From NCBI GenBank assembly GCA_035516795.1, contig DATIZX010000150.1, forward strand, positions 1 through 13,866: 13,866 bases of DNA, read 5' to 3'. The notes under the pieces are model-generated. The model worked only from the letters and a program-made list of their open reading frames with translations, did no database searches and was not told the DNA's origin. Of this stretch, positions 1-7,194 are shown piece by piece. The DNA is from DATJBF01 sp035516795 (GTDB lineage Bacteria > Verrucomicrobiota > Verrucomicrobiia > Palsa-1439). The translations under genes and the position numbers were made by a program. Position 1 is the first letter of the stretch. Every line of letters begins with the position of its first letter.

Positions 1-422
1 AGAATGACAAAGCCGCTGGCGCGGCCAAAATGTGGGCTGATAGTTCTCTCATCATCGGTAACGATGGCAATTTTCATGGACTTTAGTTCTCCGTGGGGTT
101 GGGTTTGTTGCAGAATGCTGGGAAGCTTCGCGGACAGAAGCACTGGGCCGCCCCCCATCCGCAATGCTTTTCCGTTAATAAGCGCATCGGCCACTTTTCG
201 CCGAGCGCTTTCTACGATCCGACCGAACGTGGCGCGGGAGATTCCCATTTGTTCCGCGGCGGCTTCGTGATGCAGCGCGGTCAGGTCGGCCAACCGTAAA
301 GCTTCCAGCTCATCAAGCGCGAGCGCCACCTCTTTCAATGTCCGCGAGGGGACACCGGCCGGCTTAAAATACGTGGTGCCAGGTAGTTGGCGAATGCGGC
401 GTGGACAGTGATCTCTCGGCAT
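1..422 (-). CDS. DUF134 DNA-binding protein fused to NifX/MTH1175-type domain (3' end outside window)
   Basis: The reading frame is open from an ATG at 422 to the left edge (140 whole codons), so the C-terminus is missing. Residues 1-95 match the DUF134/UPF0251 family: basic N-terminus with PRRIRQLPG, then DELEALRLADL, a helix-turn-helix at about 46-75 (EAAAEQMGISRATFGRIVES) and GKALRMGGG. After a short linker a second domain starts at Met116, MKIAIVTDDERTISPHFGRA, the typical opening of dinitrogenase Fe-Mo cofactor binding (NifX/NifY/MTH1175) domains. This two-domain arrangement is known in bacteria and archaea and suggests a transcription regulator that senses a metal cluster or metal; the ligand is not known. 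An AAGGAAA Shine-Dalgarno sequence lies just before the ATG and a sigma-70-like promoter is at 450-477. Family assignment is firm, function is inferred. Confidence 0.9.
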   Translation of the reverse strand, partial: MPRDHCPRRIRQLPGTTYFKPAGVPSRTLKEVALALDELEALRLADLTALHHEAAAEQMGISRATFGRIVESARRKVADALINGKALRMGGGPVLLSAKLPSILQQTQPHGELKSMKIAIVTDDERTISPHFGRASGFVI

Positions 423-449
423 CGGTTTCCTTATTTTTCGTTAGTTATG

Positions 450-477
450 AGTATACGCTCATTATTGAGCACGTCAA
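450..477 (-). promoter_or_regulatory. sigma-70-like promoter with overlapping palindromes, upstream of the DUF134 gene
   Basis: On the minus strand, -35 TTGACG (472-477) and -10 TATACT (450-455) are separated by 16 bp. Two inverted repeats overlap this core: GCTCA-ATAA-TGAGC (457-470) fills the spacer, and ATGAG-N6-CTCAT (447-462) covers the -10. The ATG is 28 bp downstream of the -10. The layout suits repression by a dimeric regulator, possibly the DUF134 protein itself; that is inference. Confidence 0.6.
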
Positions 478-533
478 TAGCCATTTTCTTGCAGTCATTT
501 CTGGTGGGAACAACCACGAGTCAAAGTTATTAA

Positions 534-596
534 CGGCGGGAGCATCCGCATTGGGTACTTCGAGGCAACGACCGCACACTGACCGCCCTCCCGCCG
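534..596 (-). terminator. possible long-loop hairpin after the anti-sigma gene
   Basis: Perfectly complementary 9-nt arms at 588-596 (CGGCGGGAG on the minus strand) and 534-542 (CTCCCGCCG) lie 16 nt beyond the anti-sigma stop codon. They are followed on the minus strand by a T/A-rich stretch, TTAATAACTTTG. The loop is about 45 nt and the U-tract is poor, so this is at best a weak intrinsic terminator. Confidence 0.25.
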
Positions 597-611
597 ATGG
601 TGATGGCGCGT

Positions 612-854
612 TTAGCTCTGGTGTGTCTTCCGCCAGTGTTGGCGCAACGCCGTATGCAACCGGTCGCGGAACTGGACCGGCAACTCGTAAGGCTTCCCAT
701 CCTTGTAGAGCGTGATGGTCTTGCGGATGTTGTCCACAACGACCTGACACGGATTACAGCCCGCCAAATGTTTCTCAAACTCCTCGCAGATCGACGGATC
801 TGCCGTTCCGTCCACGTACTCGTTCAACAACGCTAATAGTTCATCGCATTTCAT
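612..854 (-). CDS. small zinc-finger (ZAS/zf-HC2) anti-sigma factor
   Basis: An 80-residue protein beginning MKCDELLALLNEYVDGT. The open frame extends 30 codons further upstream, but family similarity starts at the ATG at 854, where residues 1-40 follow the zf-HC2/ZAS pattern: Cys3, then His29-x3-Cys33-x2-Cys36 (HLAGCNPC), the zinc-binding triad of RsrA-like anti-sigma factors. The remainder is a charged helical tail with no membrane helix, so it should be a cytoplasmic, soluble regulator that binds and holds an ECF sigma factor. The likely partner is the ECF sigma gene at 1724-2341 on the same strand, but about 870 bp with an opposite-strand methyltransferase remnant lie between them, which is unusual because such pairs are normally adjacent. 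An ECF-like -35 element (TGTAACC, 888-894) may give it its own promoter. Confidence 0.83.
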   Translation of the reverse strand: MKCDELLALLNEYVDGTADPSICEEFEKHLAGCNPCQVVVDNIRKTITLYKDGKPYELPVQFRDRLHTALRQHWRKTHQS

Positions 855-887
855 CTTCACCCAGCACCGAGCCGCGAAGAGGAAAAA

Positions 888-894
888 GGTTACA
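888..894 (-). promoter_or_regulatory. possible ECF-type -35 element before the anti-sigma gene
   Basis: Minus-strand TGTAACC, followed by a run of T (CTTTTTCC), lies 34 nt before the anti-sigma ATG. TGTAAC/TGAAAC is the kind of -35 element recognised by many ECF sigma factors. The -10 region 16-17 nt downstream (around CGGCTCGG) only weakly resembles the usual CGTC-type box, so this is a suggestion rather than a call. Confidence 0.3.
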
Positions 895-969
895 GTCGGA
901 AATGAAAGATTGCGGAGAATCGATCGTGCGATTATCCATTTCACGTGGAACTAGGTTTCTGTTAATGTC

Positions 970-1545
970 TTGGCACACAAGGTGAAGACCTTCCGACCAT
1001 ACGTTGAGCGATTGGAGGGCTTAGCGACTAGCTCTTCTGGCCAATCAGGCGATTGGACTCGAAGAGTCGCGGCGGCGCTCAACGGAGAACCGGGCCGTGA
1101 GTTGGCCGAAGCGCTGAGCCTGCGCACGCGCCGCAAGATGGGCGCTTTCTTCACGGGTGAGACTCTCGCACAACAAGCCATTCCCCATTTCAAAGGTGCA
1201 TCGCATCAAATCTTCTTTGATCCAGCGTGCGGCGTCGGTGATTTATTGCTGGCAGCGGCCAGACTCCTGCCTGTGCGCAGAATACTTCAGGCGACGCTGG
1301 ATTCTTGGGGAGAACGGCTGGCAGGCTGCGATACCAATCCAGAATTTGCGCGCGCGGCGAAGACGCGGCTGGTTTTGTTAGCGCGCCAGCGAGGGGTGCC
1401 GGCAGATAAGACTAAGAGCTTGGACTTGCAGTCGGTGTTTCCTCTGATTGAGGTGCGCGATGGTCTCAGCGCTGTCGACCAGTTTAGGGCGGCGACGTGG
1501 ATTGTTTTGAATCCGCCTTACGGCTACCGACTACTGATTGGTTAA
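970..1545 (+). pseudogene. truncated N6-adenine DNA methyltransferase (N-terminal part)
   Basis: The frame encodes 191 residues from a TTG at 970; no ATG with a good ribosome site is visible, so the N-terminus is uncertain. It carries the ordered motifs of class I N6-adenine methylases: RRKMGAFFTGETLA (about 55-68, motif X-like), the SAM-binding motif I FFDPACGVGDLLLAA (82-96), an acidic motif II residue in GCDTNPEF (Asp121), and the catalytic motif IV NPPYG (181-185). The protein stops six residues after NPPYG, so the rest of the catalytic domain and any target-recognition domain are absent. Intact homologues from restriction-modification or type IIG-like systems are far longer, so this is a remnant. 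It lies opposite to, and between, the sigma and anti-sigma genes, pointing to an insertion followed by decay. Confidence 0.75.
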
Positions 1546-1631
1546 GAGTCCGTCGCCATGTAATAATTCAGCACCGACGAATGTTCGACTGCCGACTTGA
1601 TGAAACGGCAGTAGTCAGCATTCGCATGCAT
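1542..1631 (-). CDS. possible 29-residue small ORF, unknown
   Basis: A GGAGG sequence (1640-1644) sits 8 nt before an ATG at 1631, followed by 29 codons and TAA. This is one of the better Shine-Dalgarno sequences in the window. The same frame also extends upstream to a GTG at 1727 that overlaps the TGA of the sigma gene, giving 61 codons. The peptide (MHANADYCRFIK...) resembles nothing I recognise. Its position just after the sigma gene is where an anti-sigma gene would be expected, so the ribosome site could be left over from an interrupted gene. Its stop overlaps the end of the methyltransferase remnant on the other strand. Confidence 0.25.
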   Translation of the reverse strand: MHANADYCRFIKSAVEHSSVLNYYMATDS

Positions 1632-1723
1632 CTGCGTTTCCTCCAAACGGCCCGGCGGGCAAGCATTCGCGGTAGGCCTTCTGCGGTTCTTTGCGCCTTG
1701 TTGCGGCAATTCAATCCGAAAAT

Positions 1724-2341
1724 TCACCCATGCTTATGTGACGCGACGCGCTTGTGTTCGTCGCCGAAGGCTCGGGTGAGGTGTTCGCGGAGTTGGAGGC
1801 GGGCGCGGAGGAGGCGGACTTTAACGTTGGCTTCGCTCAGGCCAAGTGCGTCGGCGGTTTCCTTGACTGACAAGCCTTCCACGTCGCGCAGGAGGAAAAC
1901 GACGCGGTGATCTTCGTCGAGCTTGGCGAGCGCCTCATCGATCAGGCGCGCGGTCTCATTGTTTTGGGCGAGGCGTTCGGGTGATTCGCGCCAGTCGGCG
2001 ATATACTCGGGATGTGGTAACGAATCGTCTTCTGCGGTAGCATCCAGCGATTCGGTTGGTAAACCTTTGCGCTTGCGGATGATCTTCAAAGCCGCATGGC
2101 TGGTGATCCGCATCAGCCAGGTATAAAAGCTCGATTCCTCACGGAAATCGCCCAGATGTTCCAACGCACTGAGAAAAGCTTCTTGCGTCACGTCCTCGGC
2201 ATCTTGCTGGTTGGCCAACATCCGAAAGGCGAGCGAATACACGCGGCGTTCGTAACGGGTGACCAACTCCTCGAACGCGGCCAATTCCCCCGTCTTGGCG
2301 CGGCGAACGAACTCGGCATCAGTGAGCACGGTCGTCATCAT
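1724..2341 (-). CDS. ECF (RpoE-like) RNA polymerase sigma factor
   Basis: A 205-residue group IV sigma factor, the usual size. Region 2 spans about 20-90, with the core-binding helix RVYSLAFRMLANQQDAEDVTQ (split here as RVYSLAFRML / ANQQDAEDVTQ) and FYTWLMRIT in 2.3-2.4; region 4 spans about 135-187, with the helix-turn-helix LSVKETADALGLSEANVKVR. It should direct core RNA polymerase to a small stress or envelope regulon. Two ATG codons in tandem (2341, 2338) could start it; the first is taken. Its stop (TGA 1724-1726) overlaps a GTG of a small downstream frame. The zinc-finger anti-sigma gene at 612-854 is probably its antagonist but is displaced by a methyltransferase remnant. The gene follows metXW by 115 bp and no clear promoter is visible in that gap. 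Confidence 0.95.
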   Translation of the reverse strand: MMTTVLTDAEFVRRAKTGELAAFEELVTRYERRVYSLAFRMLANQQDAEDVTQEAFLSALEHLGDFREESSFYTWLMRITSHAALKIIRKRKGLPTESLDATAEDDSLPHPEYIADWRESPERLAQNNETARLIDEALAKLDEDHRVVFLLRDVEGLSVKETADALGLSEANVKVRLLRARLQLREHLTRAFGDEHKRVASHKHG

Positions 2342-2371
2342 CGAGTCCAGATACCGTGTCAGAATCCGCTG

Positions 2372-2386
2372 CGAGCGTCAACGCTC
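2372..2386. other. short hairpin between metXW and the ECF sigma gene
   Basis: GCGAGCG-TCAA-CGCTCGG on the plus strand forms a 6-bp stem with a 4-nt loop. It lies in the 115-bp gap after metXW and before the sigma gene. There is no following T-tract on the minus strand, so it is not a standard intrinsic terminator; it could stabilise a 3' end or be chance. Confidence 0.3.
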
Positions 2387-2456
2387 GGCAATCGCCAGGC
2401 CGTCGATTACCGTGCAGTGGTTTTATTGCGTCTGTGTGGTGTCCCAAAACCGCGCG

Positions 2457-4283
2457 TCAACCGCGGCTGAGGACGAAGATGGCGAGATCGGCGTTGCGGT
2501 TGAGATCGTCGAAGATTTCCACGCCGGCCTCGGTGTCGAGCCCGATCCGGCGTTCGATGTGGATGTTTTTCTCGCGGCAAAAGCCCTCGAAATCGGAGAT
2601 GGACAAAAAGCGAATGTCAGGCGTGTTGTACCACTGATCGGGGAGCCAGCCATAGGCGCGGGGCGCACGACCTTCTTCGACGAGGATGCGGCCCAATTTG
2701 TGAAACGCCAGATTCGGGAAACTAACGATGCTGGTCCGGCCAACCCGGAGCATGTCCGCGACGATTCCCTCGACGTCGTACACCGCCTGCAAAGTCTGCG
2801 AAAGCACGACGCAGTCAAATTGACGATCGGCGAACGCGTGCAACCCTTTGTTCAAGTCGGCCTGAACCACATCGAGACCACGCTGGACGCAGGTAATGAT
2901 TTCCTGTTCATCCAGTTCCACGCCGACCAGCCGGGCGCGGTTCCTTTGTTTGAGTCGGGCCAGCAGTCCGCCGCCGCCGCAACCGAGGTCCAGCACGCTT
3001 GCTGACGGTGGAATCAATTCGACAATCCGGTCGTAGTCGAGCCGACGTGGATGAAAAATGCTCGTCGGGCTGGCGCGATGCGTCTCGTCGTCAAGGTGGT
3101 CGGGACTTGCCTCACCGGCCAAGTTTGCCAAAAACGCCCGGATCAATTCGCCGTAGCGCGGCAGATCGTTCGGCAATAGAAACGCGTCGTGGCCGCAGTC
3201 ACTTTGTACGTTGCAGTAGCTCACCGGCGCGTTGCAGGCGAGAAGGGCGTTGACCATGTCCCGCGATTGGTCCGGTGGAAACAACCAGTCGCTGCTGAAG
3301 CTGATAAACAGCCAGCGGCATCGGGACCGGCCCAGCACGGCGGCCAACTCCTGCGGCGTTTCGCCAAGGTCGAACAAATCCATGGCCATCGACAGAGCCA
3401 TGTAACTATTGGCATCGAAGCGCTCGACGAATTTCGTGCCTTGATGGCCCAGGTACGAGCCGACCGAGAATGTCCTTTCGAATTCGGTGGCTACGTCACG
3501 CGGCTGGAGACGATTGGCGCCAAATTTCTGTCGCATCGCCTCGCGCGAAAGATACGTGATATGTCCAATCATCCGCGCGAGCGCCAAACCGACCTCGGGT
3601 CCGTGTTTCTCTTCGTAGTACTGGCCGCCATGATAATGGGGGTCGCGACGAATGGCGTTGCGGCCGACCACATCGAATGCCAGCGCCTGATTCGTCAACC
3701 GCGCGGACGTGGCCAGTGGAATCACACCCCGAACATGCTCGGGGAATTGGGTTGCCCAAGTCAGTACTTGATGTCCGCCAATCGACCCGCCGACCACCGC
3801 CAGCAAGCGGTCAATTCCGAGATGATCGAGTAGCCGACGCTGCACCTCCACCATGTCACCGATCGTGACGGTCGGAAAATCGCGTCCGTATGGTTTCCCA
3901 GTCGAGGGATGAATGCTGCCCGGACCAGTGGTTCCCCGGCAACCACCCAAGAGGTTCGGGCAAACGACGAAGTAACGGTTCGTATCGATTGGCTTGCCCG
4001 GTCCAACGACGACGTCCCACCAGCCGGGGTCATCTTCCTCATTGTGCTTCGCCACATGCGAATCGCCGCTGATGGCGTGGCAGACAAGAATAGCATTGTC
4101 TCTTGCGCTGTTGAGTCGGCCATAGGTTTCGTAAGCCACCGTCACACTGGGCAGGTCATCGCCCAATTCCAATTTGAGCGTCTCGTCAAATGTGACCGTC
4201 TGCACGTACCGCAACGCCTTCGCATGCCGTACGCTGTCGCTGCTCTCGAAGCTGGAATCTTCCATCGAGCTTTTCTGTGTCAT
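2457..4283 (-). CDS. metXW: fused homoserine O-acetyltransferase (MetX) - methionine biosynthesis protein MetW
   Basis: A 608-residue fusion. Residues about 25-390 form an alpha/beta-hydrolase of the MetX family: oxyanion-side YETYG and CHAISGD, the nucleophile elbow VVGGSIGGHQVLTW with Ser167, then Asp332 (SSDWLFPP) and His365 (CGHDAFLL), completing the triad. It transfers an acyl group, normally acetyl from acetyl-CoA, to L-homoserine. Residues about 410-608 are MetW, a SAM-methyltransferase-like fold with VLDLGCGGGGLL (430-441) and the family-typical SFPNLAFHK. MetW is usually a separate gene beside metX and is linked to MetX activity. The ATG at 4283 overlaps the metY stop (ATGA), so the two are translationally coupled. 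Acetyl rather than succinyl specificity is inferred from family and metY context, not proven. Both domains look complete, with no frameshift. Confidence 0.95.
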   Translation of the reverse strand: MTQKSSMEDSSFESSDSVRHAKALRYVQTVTFDETLKLELGDDLPSVTVAYETYGRLNSARDNAILVCHAISGDSHVAKHNEEDDPGWWDVVVGPGKPIDTNRYFVVCPNLLGGCRGTTGPGSIHPSTGKPYGRDFPTVTIGDMVEVQRRLLDHLGIDRLLAVVGGSIGGHQVLTWATQFPEHVRGVIPLATSARLTNQALAFDVVGRNAIRRDPHYHGGQYYEEKHGPEVGLALARMIGHITYLSREAMRQKFGANRLQPRDVATEFERTFSVGSYLGHQGTKFVERFDANSYMALSMAMDLFDLGETPQELAAVLGRSRCRWLFISFSSDWLFPPDQSRDMVNALLACNAPVSYCNVQSDCGHDAFLLPNDLPRYGELIRAFLANLAGEASPDHLDDETHRASPTSIFHPRRLDYDRIVELIPPSASVLDLGCGGGGLLARLKQRNRARLVGVELDEQEIITCVQRGLDVVQADLNKGLHAFADRQFDCVVLSQTLQAVYDVEGIVADMLRVGRTSIVSFPNLAFHKLGRILVEEGRAPRAYGWLPDQWYNTPDIRFLSISDFEGFCREKNIHIERRIGLDTEAGVEIFDDLNRNADLAIFVLSRG

Positions 4284-5587
4284 TGTTGCGAGGCTTTCAG
4301 CGCTTGATCGAGATCGGCAACGAGGTCGCGGACGTCTTCAATGCCAATCGACAATCGCACATATTCCGATGTCACGCCGGTTTGTTTCTGTTCCTCGGGC
4401 GTGAGCTGAGAATGTGTTGTCGACGCAGGATGAATGATCAGTGACTTGGCATCTCCGATATTTGCCAGGTGACTGAAGAGCTTGACGTTGTTGATCAATT
4501 TGATCCCGGCTTTTTGTCCGCCCTTGATGCCGAACCCGATGATCGCCCCGCAACCATTGGGAAGATATTTCTTCGCGCTGGCATGGTGCGGGTGATCGGG
4601 CAAACCGGGGTAGTTCACCCACTGAACGGCAGGATGTTTCTGCAGGAATTCCGCCACTTTCTGCGCGTTTTCACAGTGGCGCTGCATTCGGACGTGCAAC
4701 GTTTCCAGACCGAGCAGAAACAGAAATGCGGCAAACGGGCTCATGCAACCGCCGGTATCGCGTAACCAGTGCGTGCGGATGTGAATGATGTAAGCGATGT
4801 TGCCGATTGGCTTGAGTGCTTCCGTGAATACGACCCCATGGTACGCCGGATCAGGAGCGCAGAACTCCGGCCACTTTTGCGGATTATCGGCCCACGGGAA
4901 GTTCGCGCCGTCCACTACGGCCCCGCCGATGTGGATTCCATGACCGCCAATGAACTTGGTGGTGGAATAAACCACGATATTCATTCCGTGCTCGATCGGC
5001 CGGAGCAACGCCGGGGTCATCACGGTGTTGTCGATAATCGTTGGCAAACCATGACGGCGCGCAATTTCGGCGATCTTCTTGAAATCGGGGACGTCGTTCT
5101 TCGGATTACCAATTGACTCCAGGTAAATGCACCGTGTTTTATCATCGACCAACTTGTTGATTTCCTCCGGCTTGTTTGGATCGAAAAATCGCGCTTCGAT
5201 CCCAAGTTTTGGAAACGTCTGGGTAAACAATGTCCAGGTGCCGCCGTAAAGGCTGGTCGCCGAGATAAAGTTCTGCCCGGCGTGCGTGACGGTCAGGATC
5301 GCCGCCGTGATCGCGGCTTGGCCGCTGGCAAACGCGAGCCCGGCAGCGCCGCCGTCCAGAGCTGCCAGGCGCTTTTCGAGCACGTCGTTGGTCGGATTCA
5401 TCAAGCGGCTGTAAATGTTGCCGAATTCCTTGAGCGCAAAAAGATTCGCCGCATGATCCGTGTCGCGGAAGACAAAGCTGCTCGTGGCGTAGATGGGAAC
5501 CGCGCACGCTGTCGTCGTAGGGTCCGGCACCTGGCCCGCATGCAGCGCCAGAGTTCCAAGGTGATGGGTTGCTTGAATATCTGCCAT
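4280..5587 (-). CDS. metY: O-acetylhomoserine sulfhydrylase (O-acetylhomoserine aminocarboxypropyltransferase)
   Basis: A full-length 435-residue PLP enzyme of the Cys/Met metabolism family (aspartate aminotransferase fold). Recognisable parts are the N-terminal PIYATSSFVF, the SRLMNPTNDVLEKRLAALDGG segment (about 60-80; shown as SRLMNPTNDVL and EKRLAALDGG), the PLP-phosphate-region FASGQAAI (86-93), Asp186 in TIIDNT, and the Schiff-base lysine Lys211 in YSTTKFIGGHG. It condenses O-acetylhomoserine with sulfide to make homocysteine (direct sulfhydrylation), which fits the MetX domain encoded next in the operon. An AGGAGA ribosome site precedes the ATG at 5587 by 6 nt. A strong terminator of the upstream porin at 5669-5724 makes this the first gene of its own operon, and a weak promoter lies at 5630-5658. 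Confidence 0.97.
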   Translation of the reverse strand: MADIQATHHLGTLALHAGQVPDPTTTACAVPIYATSSFVFRDTDHAANLFALKEFGNIYSRLMNPTNDVLEKRLAALDGGAAGLAFASGQAAITAAILTVTHAGQNFISATSLYGGTWTLFTQTFPKLGIEARFFDPNKPEEINKLVDDKTRCIYLESIGNPKNDVPDFKKIAEIARRHGLPTIIDNTVMTPALLRPIEHGMNIVVYSTTKFIGGHGIHIGGAVVDGANFPWADNPQKWPEFCAPDPAYHGVVFTEALKPIGNIAYIIHIRTHWLRDTGGCMSPFAAFLFLLGLETLHVRMQRHCENAQKVAEFLQKHPAVQWVNYPGLPDHPHHASAKKYLPNGCGAIIGFGIKGGQKAGIKLINNVKLFSHLANIGDAKSLIIHPASTTHSQLTPEEQKQTGVTSEYVRLSIGIEDVRDLVADLDQALKASQQ

Positions 5588-5629
5588 GTTGCGTCTCCTG
5601 TTGTATGGGTACCTTTTTACCAGAATCCC

Positions 5630-5658
5630 GTCATATCACACGCTCAATCGTGAAACAA
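5630..5658 (-). promoter_or_regulatory. candidate metY-metXW promoter
   Basis: On the minus strand, TTGTTT (5653-5658) and TATGAC (5630-5635) are 17 bp apart, between the porin terminator and metY. The hexamers are only moderate. The region also contains nested inverted repeats: CACG/CGTG (5639-5642 and 5649-5652) inside CCCGT/ACGGG (5627-5631 and 5660-5664), which could bind a repressor. I see no convincing SAM riboswitch. Confidence 0.35.
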
Positions 5659-5668
5659 TACGGGGGAT

Positions 5669-5724
5669 AAAAAAGACATCAGGGCCCGGCAAGACGGCGA
5701 TTGGCCATCTCCGTCTTGCCGGGC
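5669..5724 (-). terminator. strong intrinsic terminator of the porin gene
   Basis: Minus-strand GCCCGGCAAGACGG (5711-5724) pairs perfectly with CCGTCTTGCCGGGC (5684-5697), a 14-bp GC-rich stem with a 13-nt loop. It is followed by CCTGATGTC and a TTTTTT run (5669-5674). It begins 37 nt after the porin stop codon and isolates the metY operon from porin transcription. Confidence 0.9.
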
Positions 5725-5761
5725 AACTGGATTGCTGTGCGATCGGATTCTTACTGAACCG

Positions 5762-7132
5762 TCAGAAGGCAACCTGCGCCCGAGTGAACAGGACGCGTTC
5801 GGATAGCCGGTCGGTGCCTCCGGCTGCGCCACCGTCGAAGCTTGTTTCTTCGTAGTCGAGCACGAATTTCACGTTTCGATTGAGGTACCAGTTCAAACCC
5901 ACCGCCCAAGCGCGCGCTTCTTGCGCGGAGCTGTCGATACTGGCAAAAGTCGGAAACGCTTCGGGGTCGATCCGCAGAACGCTGTAACGAGCGGCGAGTT
6001 CGAGCGCGCCCCAACCACCATTTTTCAGGTCGAAGGGCCTGCGTGGCGTCACGCCCCTGTAAGAGGCGCGTTCGCCGGTCAAGACGACCGAGCCCGCCGC
6101 CTGCCAGGCAGCGTTTCGAAGGTGATCGGTCGCCGCGCCTTTTTGGACTTCCTGCTCGGAGAACACGTATTCAGCAAGCAGGCCAAAAGGTCCCCAGTAG
6201 TAATAGCCTTGCGGCGATACGCGCACGCGTTGCCCGTGGCCGTAGGTTGTGTTGGCCAATGTCGTGCCGCTCAGATACTTGAAGAATGTGTTCTGGCCCG
6301 GCGTTTTAAAGCTCGGCACGCTGGCCGAGGTTGTTGATCCATCTTGGTCGCCAACCGTACCGGCGATGCCCAAGCCAAGTCCCTCCAATGGATCAATCTT
6401 GGTTTTCTTGAACGGCTCGAAAAAGATTCGTCCCTCGAAATCTTTGCTATCGTTGTTATCGAGGCCACCGTTGACGCCATCGGCTACGCCATTGAATACG
6501 CCCGCTTGGTACTGCACGACGCCATCCCACAAATCCCCGCGAAGCTGAACGCCAATATCGCGATTGGGGACCAAATCGGTCGGGAACGCGCGTTCGGTGA
6601 ACAGCGTGTATTGGTCTTCTTGCAACTGCTCAAGTCCCACGGGTGGCTTGAACTTGCCAGCGCGCACTTTCAGCCAAGGCAAGTACTTCCATTCCACATA
6701 CGCGTCGTACAGTGCCGTGGTGTCATTTCCGAAGTCCGGCATGAGTCGGAAGTCGAAATCACGAAAGAGGGTGCCTTCGACGATGGGCCGGGCGCGTCGC
6801 ATCAGAAAGGTGTCCGTGCCGTTCCGCGCCGAGTCGTAGAGGTACCAGCGCGAATCCGCTTGCACTTGACCACGTAGTCGCAACCGGAAATTGCCATCCG
6901 CGGAAGCGATGGAAAACCCCTCTTGGTCCGCTTTGACGATGGCAGCTTCATTGGTCTTGGCAGCAGCTTCGGCTTTGGCGCTCTCGCCCTGCTGTTTCAA
7001 GGCTTGAATCTCTTGCTCCAATTCCTGCAAGCGTTGTTCAATGTTCGTTCCCTGCGCGATTGCGCCGGTCGCCCACGAACTGACCGCCCATATCCCAATG
7101 CTCAACCAGGTGATGATATGACGATGCTTCAT
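5762..7132 (-). CDS. phosphate-selective porin O/P (OprO/OprP) family outer-membrane protein
   Basis: A 456-residue exported beta-barrel. Residues 1-26 are a signal peptide (MKHRHIITWLSIGIWAVSS... ending GAIA before QGT). Residues 28-60 form a short coiled coil (EQRLQELEQEIQALKQQG), common at the N-terminus of trimeric anion porins. The barrel begins at about 72 (FSIASADGNFRLRLRGQVQ) and holds family hallmarks RRARPIVEGTLFRDFDFRLMP (as RRARPIVEG / TLFRDFDFRLM) and KVRAGKFKPPVGLE (about 155-168). It ends with alternating aromatic strands and a C-terminal Phe (RAQVAF), the outer-membrane assembly signal. It should form an anion channel; the name does not prove phosphate as substrate. Its promoter carries two copies of a 19-bp palindrome (7170-7214) and it ends at a strong terminator. 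Confidence 0.93.
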   Translation of the reverse strand: MKHRHIITWLSIGIWAVSSWATGAIAQGTNIEQRLQELEQEIQALKQQGESAKAEAAAKTNEAAIVKADQEGFSIASADGNFRLRLRGQVQADSRWYLYDSARNGTDTFLMRRARPIVEGTLFRDFDFRLMPDFGNDTTALYDAYVEWKYLPWLKVRAGKFKPPVGLEQLQEDQYTLFTERAFPTDLVPNRDIGVQLRGDLWDGVVQYQAGVFNGVADGVNGGLDNNDSKDFEGRIFFEPFKKTKIDPLEGLGLGIAGTVGDQDGSTTSASVPSFKTPGQNTFFKYLSGTTLANTTYGHGQRVRVSPQGYYYWGPFGLLAEYVFSEQEVQKGAATDHLRNAAWQAAGSVVLTGERASYRGVTPRRPFDLKNGGWGALELAARYSVLRIDPEAFPTFASIDSSAQEARAWAVGLNWYLNRNVKFVLDYEETSFDGGAAGGTDRLSERVLFTRAQVAF

Positions 7133-7169
7133 GGCTCCTTTCCTGTTCGTTATTGCCTCCCCATAAAAA

Positions 7170-7188
7170 GCCTACCGTTATAGTAGAC
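7170..7188. promoter_or_regulatory. operator-like palindrome B before the porin
   Basis: GCCTACCGTTATAGTAGAC is an imperfect inverted repeat (GTCTAC-N7-GTAGGC on the minus strand). It lies 38 bp from the porin ATG and 7 bp from a second copy at 7196-7214, with both centres 26 bp apart. A -10-like TATAAC (7178-7183) lies inside it. Confidence 0.6.
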
Positions 7189-7194
7189 AATATA

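Noticed and set aside
2259..3005. A 248-codon plus-strand frame across sigma, gap and MetW
   Set aside because: It overlaps two well-supported minus-strand genes and their gap, and shows no family features.
5588..5668. A SAM riboswitch (SAM-II-like) before metY
   Set aside because: A GTAAAAAGG stretch and a small CACG/CGTG stem recall parts of SAM-II, but the first loop is only six bases and the pseudoknot partner is missing. A covariance-model search with a significant hit would reverse this.
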